DNA from: Thermoproteota archaeon
GTDB taxonomy: Archaea; Thermoproteota; Nitrososphaeria; Nitrososphaerales; Nitrosopumilaceae
Reading direction: 5' to 3'
DNA: 64,000 nucleotides
Assembly: GCA_003352285.1 (NCBI GenBank)
Contig: QQVN01000002.1
Location: forward strand, 124,001 to 188,000
This document shows positions 26,366-36,165 of this stretch, in pieces. The position numbers were made by a program, and so were the translations under genes. Under the pieces are notes generated by a model, which was not told the DNA's origin, did no database searches, and worked only from the letters and a program-made list of their open reading frames with translations. Each line of letters opens with the position of its first letter. Position 1 is the stretch's first letter.

Positions 26366-27373
26366 TTATTTTTCACAAACAACTTGAGTGTCCTGACCGC
26401 CATTGTACAATTCTATTAAGGCTGCAGCATTGCATTCAGAGATATATGGATAAGTCATATCGATAGTTGGCGCCATTAGATCTTCAGGTGCTGTTGAGTG
26501 ACCTAATCCAAGTGCATGACCAAATTCATGCCTAGTAATAGTGGATAATTCCTCTTCATCAAGATTTCCTGTATCATAAATTGTGATAAATGATTTTAGA
26601 ATTTCATTTCCCTCTACAACTGATTTAGTGTATCCAGAGTATCCGTCAACATCTCGTAAACTTGACAATGTAATCACAATGTCACCCTCTCCACCATTTG
26701 ACCCCATTATGTTAAAGTCGAGCGGAATTTGATATTCTGTAGATACTATCTGACTTTGAATGTCATTTAATGCACCTTTCCAACCAACATAATACTTGGA
26801 ATAGCTGCCCTTTGGTCCTTTATGCGTCAAGGAATCATCAATCTCTATTGCTTCCATTGAATTAATTGCATTCTTTACAATTTCTACTTTTTCTTGGGGA
26901 ATGTTACTAGGAGCTATTATGTTGACATTCATAGTTGTGCCAATTAACCTCCATGACTTCCATGTATCAAGAGTGTCTCCTCGTAAATTCTCCACAAAGT
27001 ATCTTGATTTGAATGAATTGTTTTCTTGTAGTGTATTGTTTACTAAATCAGGACCTACTCCAGAAATTATCAATAGTAAAAACACAACAGGAAGAATCGA
27101 TACCTCCGTTAGTAAAAGAACCTTAGAGCGAGATTTTATTTCTTTCTTTGTTGCATTAATTTCTTTTGTGAGCTTTTCTTCATACTGTTTTAAGTCATTA
27201 ATTGATTTACCATTGACATGATCAATTTTTTCCCAGTCAGAAATTTTATTTGATTTTTTCAGAGTAGAAATTTGTTTATGTGTATCATCAAGCTCTTTTT
27301 TCATTAACTCTAGATGATTTTTTAGTTTACCAATTGAATCTGATTTCTTTTTTTGGAAAATTTTTGTTGACAT
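26366..27373 (-). CDS. Membrane-anchored matrixin-type zinc metalloprotease
   Basis: A 335-residue protein. Residues 1-88 are a charged cytoplasmic coiled coil, about 92-112 a membrane helix (VLLLTEVSILPVVFLLLIIS), and the rest an exterior protease domain. The zinc site HEFGHALGLGH is at 282-292, followed by a Met-turn-like LMAP, as in M10 matrixins. It likely cleaves proteins at the cell surface. It abuts the CBS-type gene (shared base at 27373), which precedes it in the operon. A motility-type operator lies before that operon. Confidence 0.85.
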   Translation of the reverse strand: MSTKIFQKKKSDSIGKLKNHLELMKKELDDTHKQISTLKKSNKISDWEKIDHVNGKSINDLKQYEEKLTKEINATKKEIKSRSKVLLLTEVSILPVVFLLLIISGVGPDLVNNTLQENNSFKSRYFVENLRGDTLDTWKSWRLIGTTMNVNIIAPSNIPQEKVEIVKNAINSMEAIEIDDSLTHKGPKGSYSKYYVGWKGALNDIQSQIVSTEYQIPLDFNIMGSNGGEGDIVITLSSLRDVDGYSGYTKSVVEGNEILKSFITIYDTGNLDEEELSTITRHEFGHALGLGHSTAPEDLMAPTIDMTYPYISECNAAALIELYNGGQDTQVVCEK

Positions 27374-28275
27374 TATTTTTCGATCCCTTTTGTTAAAACA
27401 TCTAAAACGTCAGTAGGAGTCCAGATTCGATTTTTTGTAGCAAGATATGGATACCGCATATCAAGCATTACTTTACAAAGTTCAGCAAATGATAATTTTT
27501 CAGGAATTAATTTTGGAGTGTGGAATTGAAAAATACTCGCATTCAAATTTAGGAAGTTATCTTCATCCTCAAGGAAATTTAGGTCCGTTGTAATTTTTTC
27601 TAGGATGGTTCTTGCATCAAGAATTAACGAATCATTATCTAATATTACAAATTCCACTTCGTTTTTTGAGAGTAAATCTAAAACTTCTTTTACAGAATTA
27701 TCTCTAGATATTTTTACTAATCTTCTAGATGGTTCCTCTGATGCTATGATTTCAGAATTACACATTGAACCAATTTCAAGAATTTCTCGAATGGATGCGG
27801 CAGAGAAATCATATTGTGAATTTTGAATGATCGAAAAAGTTTTGGTTGTTTTATTCATCTGTTGTAAAATTGTTTTTAATTTTACCTTCCTATTATCCAA
27901 ATAAAATTCTCGATTCATAATTTTTTTAGCAGTTGTATGATTGAATACATCATTTGTAGGATTCTTCAAAATTGATCTGATGATCTCTTTGTATCCGATT
28001 ATACCAACAGGAAATTCTTTTTCCATGACTACGATGTTATTTGCAGTATCTGATATTCTCGATAGCATTGATGCTGCTATCCACAAATTGTCATCTCCCA
28101 TTAAGATGGATACTGGAGATGAATTTAGCTCATATGGAAGAAGATCATTATACAAACAATCATTGAATTCAATTGGTTTGCCAGTGTATGATGAATTAAA
28201 TGCTAAAAGAGAGCTAGTACCTTGTTTTGATAGAATACTTCCAAAGTTTGATTTCCAAATCCTTTTTTCCTTCAC
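27373..28275 (-). CDS. CBS-domain-like protein
   Basis: A 300-residue soluble protein. Two regions look like CBS halves: ASMLSRISDTANNIVVMEKEFPVGIIGYKEI (about 69-99) and RRLVKISRDNSVKEVLDLLS followed by EFVILDND (about 190-225). CBS pairs bind adenine nucleotides and regulate partners. The similarity is weak outside these stretches. The start is GTG 28275. It leads the operon with the matrixin protease, and an inverted repeat of the motility type sits at 28322-28344 with GGATAT at the same distance as in the archaellin promoters. Confidence 0.6.
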   Translation of the reverse strand: MKEKRIWKSNFGSILSKQGTSSLLAFNSSYTGKPIEFNDCLYNDLLPYELNSSPVSILMGDDNLWIAASMLSRISDTANNIVVMEKEFPVGIIGYKEIIRSILKNPTNDVFNHTTAKKIMNREFYLDNRKVKLKTILQQMNKTTKTFSIIQNSQYDFSAASIREILEIGSMCNSEIIASEEPSRRLVKISRDNSVKEVLDLLSKNEVEFVILDNDSLILDARTILEKITTDLNFLEDEDNFLNLNASIFQFHTPKLIPEKLSFAELCKVMLDMRYPYLATKNRIWTPTDVLDVLTKGIEK

Positions 28276-28321
28276 AGCTCTTTAACCCAAATTTACTGTT
28301 GAAATATTGTTGATATCCAAT

Positions 28322-28344
28322 TTGGTGTTCAGTGTGGACACACG
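28322..28344 (-). promoter_or_regulatory. Motility-type operator site (CBS/matrixin operon)
   Basis: Read on the minus strand: CGTGTGTCC-ACACT-GAACACCAA, then ATTGGATATC. GGATAT occupies positions +4 to +9 after the repeat, exactly as in the archaellin promoters. The GTG start of the CBS-like gene is 47 bp downstream. Confidence 0.55.
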
Positions 28345-28428
28345 ATTTTTTCGTTTTGATAAATTAATCTTTCAAATGATTTTTTTATTTTCTTTGTTTA
28401 AAACAAACGATCAATTTTTTTGTTTTAA

Positions 28429-30798
28429 CTATTGTCTAATCTGTAACATGCCTTTCTTTTTTAGCATAAATCCGCCAATTCCGATTGCAGCTGGAACTAA
28501 AATTAATACTGGATCAAAACCAAATATTTCAAATTGAGTGTACTCTGATGATTCTGATTCTTCACCAAAGGCCATAAACTCTGAATCACTAGTTGAATTC
28601 ACTTTGACGGTTTTTGTAATACTTACTGGAGAATACCATGAACCAGATACATCAGCTGAAATCTTGATGTTTGTTTTTGATTGCCCTAAAACAAATAACA
28701 ATGCCTCACCTGTAGACCCTGTTGTAGGAGAAGCATTTGTAACTAAACCCCCCTCTACATTCCATTTTACACTCATATCTGATAATGGATTATTATCATG
28801 AGTCACTTTCAATGTGGCAGAAAATGATTCTTCGCCTTCAATGATGCTGGGTACTGCTAATTCTAATGTTGGTTCTAGTGATGTAATCTCAATATCATAT
28901 GTTTCAATTGGTAATCCGTCTGTAAGAACTGATAATTCGGTTTCTCCACTAGCTTTTGCTGCAACATCAAATAGACTGTAGTATTCTCCTTTATTGATAG
29001 TAACCGAGTCTGGAATCTCTAGTAATGATTCATCTTTCAATACAAATTGAATTTCTATATCCTTGCTTGCAAATACTGGAGAGCCAGCATCATTTAGAAT
29101 CTGGACTGAAAACACATCATTTGTACCAGAAAATATTACATCAGAATGTACAAGCTCTACTTCTGATATACTACTTGAAACACTATCAATGTTAATTGTT
29201 TCTGCATAATTTTTAATCTTAAATTGTACGTCATCATCTCCTTCCTTCAAAGATTCTGCATTAATGATTGCAATTTTTTCTCCTTTGTTAATTGTTCTTT
29301 TTTCCACTGATACATATTCACTTGGTGAAACAAACAATTCTGAGTTTTCTGGGAATCCTGGAACATCATCACCGTCGATTAAGTACAATGCGATAGGAAA
29401 TTTACTACCGGAGATTATTTTATCAATCAGTGGCTCTACTTTCAAATCTAGCGATTTCTTATTTGGGCCAAAAACTGTTGGAGTAATGATATCTGCTTCT
29501 TCAATTCTGGGGAAAATTTCAATTTTTTCTGGAACACTTGTTCCAACCTTTGCATAAATTGGAACTGATCCATCTCCTTTACGTAGTACTACGCTTTCAA
29601 CTTGAAGAAAAGTCTCATCAGCTGAATCAATCAAAACATGAATATCCTTACTTGCTTTGATAGGATTTCCGCCTTCATCCTCTAGATACATAATTCCAAT
29701 TAATTCTCTTTCTCCAGTAGCCAAAATTGGTAATGTTTCAATTTTTACTATTTTTTCATCAAACAATTCAAGATTTTTTGTATCAAATGTCTCTGTCTTG
29801 ACTACTAGTGGCTTTTTTGCAGAGATTGAAATATTGTATGTATCTTCAATTCCACTAAGAGTTGTAAATGTAGTATATCCCCAATACATTCCCTTTTTTA
29901 TCTCAAAATACCCGACTGTCTTAATCGAGTTGTAAAGATCATCACTTAGATTTGTCTTTGTGGTGTAATCATCATTTGTGATTCGTAAATCAACCCTGAT
30001 ATTCTCTTTAGCAATAACTGGTTGACCTCCTCTCTCCAATTGTGCTATGATGTGTCCCTTTGATGCTGTATGGGTATTGATTGTTTTAGGAAATACATGC
30101 AGAGCAATATCTAAATCCTCTTCATCATCAATGTTAATTTCAATACTTTTTGGTTTCATTCCAAGAGATGAAGCATAAATGTCTGCATCTCCAGAACCAA
30201 TAATCTCAAACTGTGTAATCACATGATTCTGTCCTTCTTTAATTATTACTTCGGGTTGTAAAATCGAAATTATGTTGTTATCCGATGAACTAAGTGATAC
30301 TATGGTATCTTGTTTTGCTAGCACAGGAAATCCATCTTCATCTGCAAGTTGTACTGAAACGTATCCTTTGGTTAGTCCATCTAATGAATATTCTTCTGGT
30401 GTTGTTTTAATCAAAAGCTGTGTTTGACTAAATTTATTTCCAAAAATTTCTATTGGGACTTCAATGGGAGAAAAACCTGGCGCAACAAGTGTAATGGTTG
30501 TTTTTCCAGCCTTGTATGCTTTAACAGTTATCTCTGAAACAAAACTTCCCGTATTTGAGTTTACATCAGTCACCTTAACTATAGAAGCATCAAGACTCAC
30601 TGCTCGCAAATTATCTATTTTTTTTGGAAATACATTACCATCTTGCGTTGTATAAACTAGAATTTTTGCTTCTGAACCTTCAACAATTTTAGGTGGAATG
30701 AATCTTGTATCAAATTCCATTTCTGCAGCTAAAGCATACTCCAGTGTAGAAAATACACTAATTACTATAGCAAATACTAGTACTAATCCTGCCTTCAA
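28429..30798 (-). CDS. Large surface protein with Ig-like repeats
   Basis: A 789-residue exported protein. The signal peptide covers about 1-24 (ending EYALAAE). Then come about seven beta-rich modules of Ig/invasin-like type with recurring G-x-Y/T-x-T/S-I-x-I and ASKDI/AKENI strands (for example KDIHVLIDSADETFLQVESV, KDIEIQFVLKDESLLEIPDS). A C-terminal membrane helix (about 758-778, FDPVLILVPAAIGIGGFML) with a basic tail anchors it. It is probably part of the cell envelope. The start is TTG 30798. It is divergent from the giant TPR gene, with an operator-like repeat between them. Confidence 0.75.
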   Translation of the reverse strand: MKAGLVLVFAIVISVFSTLEYALAAEMEFDTRFIPPKIVEGSEAKILVYTTQDGNVFPKKIDNLRAVSLDASIVKVTDVNSNTGSFVSEITVKAYKAGKTTITLVAPGFSPIEVPIEIFGNKFSQTQLLIKTTPEEYSLDGLTKGYVSVQLADEDGFPVLAKQDTIVSLSSSDNNIISILQPEVIIKEGQNHVITQFEIIGSGDADIYASSLGMKPKSIEINIDDEEDLDIALHVFPKTINTHTASKGHIIAQLERGGQPVIAKENIRVDLRITNDDYTTKTNLSDDLYNSIKTVGYFEIKKGMYWGYTTFTTLSGIEDTYNISISAKKPLVVKTETFDTKNLELFDEKIVKIETLPILATGERELIGIMYLEDEGGNPIKASKDIHVLIDSADETFLQVESVVLRKGDGSVPIYAKVGTSVPEKIEIFPRIEEADIITPTVFGPNKKSLDLKVEPLIDKIISGSKFPIALYLIDGDDVPGFPENSELFVSPSEYVSVEKRTINKGEKIAIINAESLKEGDDDVQFKIKNYAETINIDSVSSSISEVELVHSDVIFSGTNDVFSVQILNDAGSPVFASKDIEIQFVLKDESLLEIPDSVTINKGEYYSLFDVAAKASGETELSVLTDGLPIETYDIEITSLEPTLELAVPSIIEGEESFSATLKVTHDNNPLSDMSVKWNVEGGLVTNASPTTGSTGEALLFVLGQSKTNIKISADVSGSWYSPVSITKTVKVNSTSDSEFMAFGEESESSEYTQFEIFGFDPVLILVPAAIGIGGFMLKKKGMLQIRQ

Positions 30799-30833
30799 AC
30801 ATATTTTAGGGATAAATTACTCATATAACACAG

Positions 30834-30856
30834 TGTTTGGATTTTCTGAACAGATA
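30834..30856. promoter_or_regulatory. Motility-type operator shared by divergent surface and TPR genes
   Basis: Plus strand: TGTTTGGAT-TTTCT-GAACAGATA, then CTACGATATT with GATATT at +5. Minus strand: TTATAT lies at +6 to +11. The start codons are 36 bp away (surface gene, minus) and 42 bp away (TPR gene, plus), so one palindrome probably serves both promoters. Confidence 0.55.
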
Positions 30857-30897
30857 CTACGATATTAGAAATTTTCTTATGAATTAAACTGGATGTA

Positions 30898-33800
30898 ATG
30901 GTTTCAGACACAGGGGTAATTGAAAATCAGCTTCAATTAATGAATGGAGTTCTTGAACGATTGTTAGAAGAACAGGAAATTTCTCTAGAATTAATTCCAG
31001 ATGATTCTTTTACATTAGCAACAGACAAAAAAATAAAAATTGATAGCATGATAAAAATTCGAGAAAACCTACTTGGCAAAAACCCAAAATTAAGAAATAA
31101 AACAATTTCAAATAAAAAATTAGAGACATTACTTGGAAATTATCATTATTATTCAGGTTCCCATGATAAAGCACTTTCATTTTACCAATCTGCACAAAAA
31201 TTTGATTCAAAATTCTTAGAACCATTATTCAATGAAGGCCTTACTCTTGCTAAACTAGGAAAACATGATAAAGCCATCTCTTGCTATGATAAGGTATTAG
31301 CTATTAATCCAAAATACTTTGAGGCAATTTATTGTAAAGGCAACTCACTTACTACAGTTTCAAAACACGAAGAAGCTATCTCTTGTTATGATCAAACACT
31401 CAAAATTGATCCTAATAATTTTGATTTATTATTTAACAAAGGTATGGCACTAAAGGAGCTTGGAAAATTCACCGAGGCTCTTTCATTTTTTGATCAAGGT
31501 CTTAGCCTTCAACCATCCAACTTTCAAACAATATTCCAAAAAGGCTTATGTTTATTGGAATTAGGTAAAAACCAGAACGCACTTGTCTGCTTTGAAAAAG
31601 TGTTAGAACTTGAACCAAATTATTTTGATGCAATTTTTAACAAAGGTGTCGTACTTAGAAAGCTAGAGAAATTCAATGATTCAATAACTCAATTTGACAA
31701 AACACTTGCTATAGATTCTAACCATTTTGGTTCTTTATTCAACAAAGGTCTGTGTTTGTATAATCTTGGAAAAATTCAACTTGCTTTATCTTTCATGGAA
31801 AAATCATTAAAATTTAATCCAGAACATGCATTATCTTTTTACTATAAAGGAAAATGTCTATCAAAGGTAGGCAATCTTTCAGAAGCCCTGATTCAATTTA
31901 ACACTGCAATAGAACTTGAATTTTCCCTAACAGATGCTTATCTTGCCAAAGGTGATTTATGCTTCAATTTAGGAGATTATGAAAGTTCACTAAAAGCATA
32001 CGAACATGTATTACAAAAAAATCCAATTCAGATAGAAGCATTATTTGGAAAGGGAAAAACTCTTTCATTTCTCGAAAAATATGAAGAATCAATTGTAAAT
32101 TATGATCAAATTCTGGAGCAAATACCAAATCATTTTGATACATTGTGGTGTAAAGCAAAATCACTACAAAAATTAGGAAAATATCAAGATTCTGTAAATT
32201 TTGCTGATAAGGCACTCAAGATTAAATCAAATCATTATGAGAGCCTTTTGATCAAAGCTCAATCATTAAGTAATCTTCATAATTACACTGAATCCCTTGA
32301 ATTCTTTGAAAAGGCATTAGCACAGAACCCCAAGAATTTCAAGATTATTCTTGACACTGCAAAAATCTTTTTGCATATACAAGATTTAGAAAAATCACTA
32401 TTCTATATTGACAAGTCATTAGCCATTAACCCAACAAATTTTGATTCTTTGTTATACAAAGGCATAGTTCTTGCATCACTTGAAAAACACAATGAAGCCA
32501 TAGAATACTTTGATAAAGCAATTCTCAATAACTGTAAAAGTGCTGAGGTTTTCTATAGAAAAGCTAAATCACTTACAGAATTAGAAAGATCAACTGATGC
32601 ACTTGAATTCTATAACAAAGCTCTAAACATACTTCCAAATTATTTTGATGCACTACTAGCAAAAGGTAAGGTACTTTCAAAACTCGACCAAAATAATAAT
32701 GCCAAACAATTTTTAGATAAAGCATTAGAAATTATTCCAAACCATTTTGATGCATTATACGAACAGGGATTTGTTAACTTTAAGACCAAAAAATATAATG
32801 ATGCAATACATTATTTTGATCTAGTTTTACAAAATAACCCTGATCATGAAAATACTTTATTATACAAAGCATTATCATATTCAAAATTAAACAAACAAAA
32901 CCCTGCCCTCGAGTTTTTGGATAAAACATTAAAAATTAATCCTAAAAACATTGATGCACTATTCAACAAAGCCAAGTTATTTGCTGAGTCAAATAAACAA
33001 GAATCTTTGTTATGTCTTGATTATGCATTAAAAATTGATGCAAAAAATCCTGAAATTTTATTTCAAAAAGGCATAGTTCTTGCATCACTTGAAAAACACA
33101 ATGAAGCCATAGAATACTTTGATAAAGCAATTCTCAATAACTGTAAAAGTGCTGAGGTTTTCTATAAAAGAGGATTATCTTTTGCATTCACAAATAATCA
33201 TTCTGATGCAATATCTTCCTTAAACAAAGCACTGGAAATTAATCCTAATCATTCTGATGCACTACTTCAGAAGGGAATGCTTCTATTATCTATGGAGAAT
33301 TTCCAGCAGGCATATTCTTCATTTATGCGTGCCTTGGAAATTATACCAAGTAATTCTCTCCTATTGTATAATGTTGGATTATGTTATTCTGGATTAAATC
33401 AAAATTCTGATGCAATATCTTCCTTAAACAAAGCACTGGAAATCAATCCAAATTATTTTGATGCATTACTGCAAAAAGGAAAACTGCTATCAAAGCTAGG
33501 TACTCATGCAGATGCTATATCTATATTTGATAAGGCACTAAAAATTAAACCAAATCATATTGAAGCTCTATACCAAAAAGGAAATTCATTATCATCTTTG
33601 GGAAAATTGAATGAGGCACTTGTATTTTATGAGAATGTATTAGAAATTAACCCAAATTATTTTGATGCATTACTGCAAAAAGGAAAAATCATGTTACTGA
33701 CTGAAAGATACAAGGATGCAATTCAGTGTTATAACTCAATACTAGAAATTAATCCAAATTATTTTGATGCATTACTGCAAAAAGGAAAACTGCTATCAAA

Positions 33801-35166
33801 GCTAGGTACTCATGCAGATGCTATATCTATATTTGATAAGGCACTAAAAATTAAACCAAATCATATTGAAGCTCTATACCAAAAAGGAAATTCATATTAT
33901 TTACTTTCAGATTACCAAAATGCATTAAACACTTTTGATAGCATTATTTTAATAAATTCTGACAATGTTGGTGCATTATATCATAAGGGTTTAATTTTTG
34001 AAAAATTGGCTAATCATAATAATGCAATAATCTATTTTGATAAAGTTTTATTTATTGATAAAAAATATACACCTGCATTATTCCATAAAGGAGTAATCTT
34101 ACTAAAACAAAAAAAGTTTGAAGATTCAATATCATGTTTTGATAAAATATTGGAGATTAAACCAAATGACATTGAAACTTTAAGCAAAAAATCATTAGCC
34201 TTGATGAATCTTGGTCTTATTTCAGAGTCTATCTCATATGCAGACAAAGTACTATCTATAAAGCCTCAAAGTATCAATGCATTATACCAAAAAGGATTAT
34301 GCCTAGAACAAATATCAAAATTATCTCAAGCAGTATCCCTATTTGATAAAGTATTAGAAATAATTTCAAATCATTCTGATGCATTATTCCACAAGGGATG
34401 TTCATTAAAGAATCTAGGGAAAAATATAGAGGCGCTTTCCTGCTTTGATAAAATTCTTGATAAAATTCCCCAGGATGAAAAATCACTACTTCAAAAGGGA
34501 ATATGTCTTACAAAATTAGAAAAGTATCATGAAGGGCTATTCTGTTTTGAACAAATTTTAAAACAAAATCCATTGTTTACGCCTGCACTTCTTCAAAAAG
34601 GAATTACAATTTTAGAGACTGGTCAGTATGAAGAATCCATAGAAATATTCCAAAACGTGCTCAAAATTGAACCATTTAATCAAGAAGGATTACTTTTCAT
34701 GGGAAAGACGCTATCGATACTAGGGAAATATGACTCTGCAAATGCATTCTTAGAAAAAATACTAATTTCTAATCCTAATCATTCAAAGGCATTATTTACC
34801 AAGGGACAAATTTGCATGAGAACTGGCAAAACATCAGAATCTATAACTTACTTTGATAAGGCTTTACTAACAAATCCAAAAAGTATTGAAATTTTATCAT
34901 CCAAAGCTAGGGCATTATCTTCATTATGCAAGTATGAAAAATCCATAGAGTGCTTTGATAAAATTCTAAACGTAGAATCAACAAACATGTCTGCAATGTA
35001 TGAAAAATCTAAACTATTGGTAAAGCTTGGAAATATTGTCGACTCGATTACTCTACTCAAAAAGATCATTACTATAGATCCTATCTATAAAGAAATTATC
35101 ATGAAAGAATCAGACTTTGCAGAATTACAAAGTAATTATCAATTCAAAAATATACTAAAAATTTAA
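30898..35166 (+). CDS. Giant tetratricopeptide-repeat (TPR) protein
   Basis: A 1422-residue cytoplasmic protein with no signal peptide. About the first 75 residues are not repetitive. The remainder is close to 39 consecutive 34-residue TPR units of the form ALxxKGxxLxxLGxxxEAIxxFDKALEINPNYFD. The array should fold as a long superhelix that binds protein partners. Two exact DNA repeats (100 bp and 145 bp) inside the array show recent exchange between units. It shares a divergent, operator-bearing promoter with the Ig-like surface protein and lies just upstream of the archaellum locus. Confidence 0.93.
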   Translation: MVSDTGVIENQLQLMNGVLERLLEEQEISLELIPDDSFTLATDKKIKIDSMIKIRENLLGKNPKLRNKTISNKKLETLLGNYHYYSGSHDKALSFYQSAQKFDSKFLEPLFNEGLTLAKLGKHDKAISCYDKVLAINPKYFEAIYCKGNSLTTVSKHEEAISCYDQTLKIDPNNFDLLFNKGMALKELGKFTEALSFFDQGLSLQPSNFQTIFQKGLCLLELGKNQNALVCFEKVLELEPNYFDAIFNKGVVLRKLEKFNDSITQFDKTLAIDSNHFGSLFNKGLCLYNLGKIQLALSFMEKSLKFNPEHALSFYYKGKCLSKVGNLSEALIQFNTAIELEFSLTDAYLAKGDLCFNLGDYESSLKAYEHVLQKNPIQIEALFGKGKTLSFLEKYEESIVNYDQILEQIPNHFDTLWCKAKSLQKLGKYQDSVNFADKALKIKSNHYESLLIKAQSLSNLHNYTESLEFFEKALAQNPKNFKIILDTAKIFLHIQDLEKSLFYIDKSLAINPTNFDSLLYKGIVLASLEKHNEAIEYFDKAILNNCKSAEVFYRKAKSLTELERSTDALEFYNKALNILPNYFDALLAKGKVLSKLDQNNNAKQFLDKALEIIPNHFDALYEQGFVNFKTKKYNDAIHYFDLVLQNNPDHENTLLYKALSYSKLNKQNPALEFLDKTLKINPKNIDALFNKAKLFAESNKQESLLCLDYALKIDAKNPEILFQKGIVLASLEKHNEAIEYFDKAILNNCKSAEVFYKRGLSFAFTNNHSDAISSLNKALEINPNHSDALLQKGMLLLSMENFQQAYSSFMRALEIIPSNSLLLYNVGLCYSGLNQNSDAISSLNKALEINPNYFDALLQKGKLLSKLGTHADAISIFDKALKIKPNHIEALYQKGNSLSSLGKLNEALVFYENVLEINPNYFDALLQKGKIMLLTERYKDAIQCYNSILEINPNYFDALLQKGKLLSKLGTHADAISIFDKALKIKPNHIEALYQKGNSYYLLSDYQNALNTFDSIILINSDNVGALYHKGLIFEKLANHNNAIIYFDKVLFIDKKYTPALFHKGVILLKQKKFEDSISCFDKILEIKPNDIETLSKKSLALMNLGLISESISYADKVLSIKPQSINALYQKGLCLEQISKLSQAVSLFDKVLEIISNHSDALFHKGCSLKNLGKNIEALSCFDKILDKIPQDEKSLLQKGICLTKLEKYHEGLFCFEQILKQNPLFTPALLQKGITILETGQYEESIEIFQNVLKIEPFNQEGLLFMGKTLSILGKYDSANAFLEKILISNPNHSKALFTKGQICMRTGKTSESITYFDKALLTNPKSIEILSSKARALSSLCKYEKSIECFDKILNVESTNMSAMYEKSKLLVKLGNIVDSITLLKKIITIDPIYKEIIMKESDFAELQSNYQFKNILKI
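32458..32557. repeat. Exact 100-bp repeat in TPR gene, copy 1
   Basis: Identical to 33067-33166, offset 609 bp, which is about six TPR units. Confidence 0.95.
33067..33166. repeat. Exact 100-bp repeat in TPR gene, copy 2
   Basis: Identical to 32458-32557. Confidence 0.95.
33445..33589. repeat. Exact 145-bp repeat in TPR gene, copy 1
   Basis: Identical to 33751-33895, offset 306 bp, exactly three 34-residue TPR units. The first 30 bases or so recur again near 33649. Confidence 0.95.
33751..33895. repeat. Exact 145-bp repeat in TPR gene, copy 2
   Basis: Identical to 33445-33589. Confidence 0.95.
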
Positions 35167-35167
35167 T

Positions 35168-35977
35168 TTATTTTTTCATTAGTAATTCCAAAGGCTTTGA
35201 TTTTTTCCAGAGATGATTACATAAACTATGCATGTTACTTACCATCTCTGATGAATTTGTATACAGTATGGAATCACTCTCATCATTCAAATCCATTGAT
35301 TCTTTAATTGAACCTGACATGATTAGTTGAGTGTCTTTTTCAACAATTATTCTACTTTTTGATGGAAGTTTTCCAACTCTTGTTTCAGAAGCATTTAATC
35401 TGTCAATTAATGGTAATAAATTATCACTTTTAGTATCTGTTAGCAATTTTACCTCAATTCCTTTATTTTTACACAAGGCAATTTTTTCAGGAATTGATGT
35501 ATGATACATTCGTAAAACATCTTCGACAGTTGTTACAATAAACAGTGAATTTGTGGAAACTTGAATTAATTTTCCAATTCTTGCATAGATATTTGATCTT
35601 CCTTGTATAATGGAAAATGATGATACCTCATTAGTTGAATTTTCCTTTGATACATGCTTCAAATCACTTGCAATCTTTTTTGCAAGTTTTTGCATCGTTG
35701 TGATTTCATCTTCTCTTTTTTGGATCATGATACTTAATGCATCTTCTGGATTTACGGCTTGGCATATTGTAGGATTAGAAAATGTAGTGGATACTAATCC
35801 CAAGTTTCGTAGTCTATTAAGTGCACGATAAGCTTTGCCTCTGTCTATTTCTAATTTTGACGACATGCTTCCTACTGTAACAGAACCCATTTGAAGCAGT
35901 CCTAGATACATCACTGCATCTGGTTCTTCTAATCCAAAATTTGATAATGAATTTACCAATTCTTCGTTAACATTCAT
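35168..35977 (-). CDS. TrmB-family transcriptional regulator
   Basis: A 269-residue regulator. The N-terminal winged helix (about 5-75: FGLEEPDAVMYLGLLQMGSV, TVGSMSSKLEIDRGKAYRAL) is followed by a coiled-coil linker and a phospholipase-D-like effector domain (about 115-265), the TrmB layout. In archaea the family includes sugar-responsive and general regulators. It is convergent with the TPR gene (stops one base apart) and divergent from the first archaellin gene. Its position makes it a candidate regulator of the motility operator, which is an inference. Confidence 0.85.
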   Translation of the reverse strand: MNVNEELVNSLSNFGLEEPDAVMYLGLLQMGSVTVGSMSSKLEIDRGKAYRALNRLRNLGLVSTTFSNPTICQAVNPEDALSIMIQKREDEITTMQKLAKKIASDLKHVSKENSTNEVSSFSIIQGRSNIYARIGKLIQVSTNSLFIVTTVEDVLRMYHTSIPEKIALCKNKGIEVKLLTDTKSDNLLPLIDRLNASETRVGKLPSKSRIIVEKDTQLIMSGSIKESMDLNDESDSILYTNSSEMVSNMHSLCNHLWKKSKPLELLMKK

Positions 35978-36085
35978 TGTGTGTATTCACCTATGACAAA
36001 TTTGCTGTATTTATGTAGGATCATTTTGTTTAATCGTAAAATTTCCATATAGATTCAATTGTGTAAAATAATTTGAGCTCTTGTC

Positions 36086-36108
36086 TGTATGGACTAAACG
36101 AACATCTG
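36086..36108. promoter_or_regulatory. Motility-type operator site between trmB-like gene and archaellin 1
   Basis: TGTATGGAC-TAAAC-GAACATCTG fits the inverted repeat but has no TATA box at the usual distance. It could be a second upstream site for archaellin 1 or an autoregulatory site for the divergent regulator. Confidence 0.45.
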
Positions 36109-36165
36109 ACTTTGTGATTTTTTTCCTTTTTCTAATCAATTATTTTTTGTACAACCAGAAAACTT

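Noticed and set aside
30898-35166. Periodic repeats as a possible CRISPR array
   Set aside because: The period is 102 bp, in frame, and encodes 34-residue TPR units.
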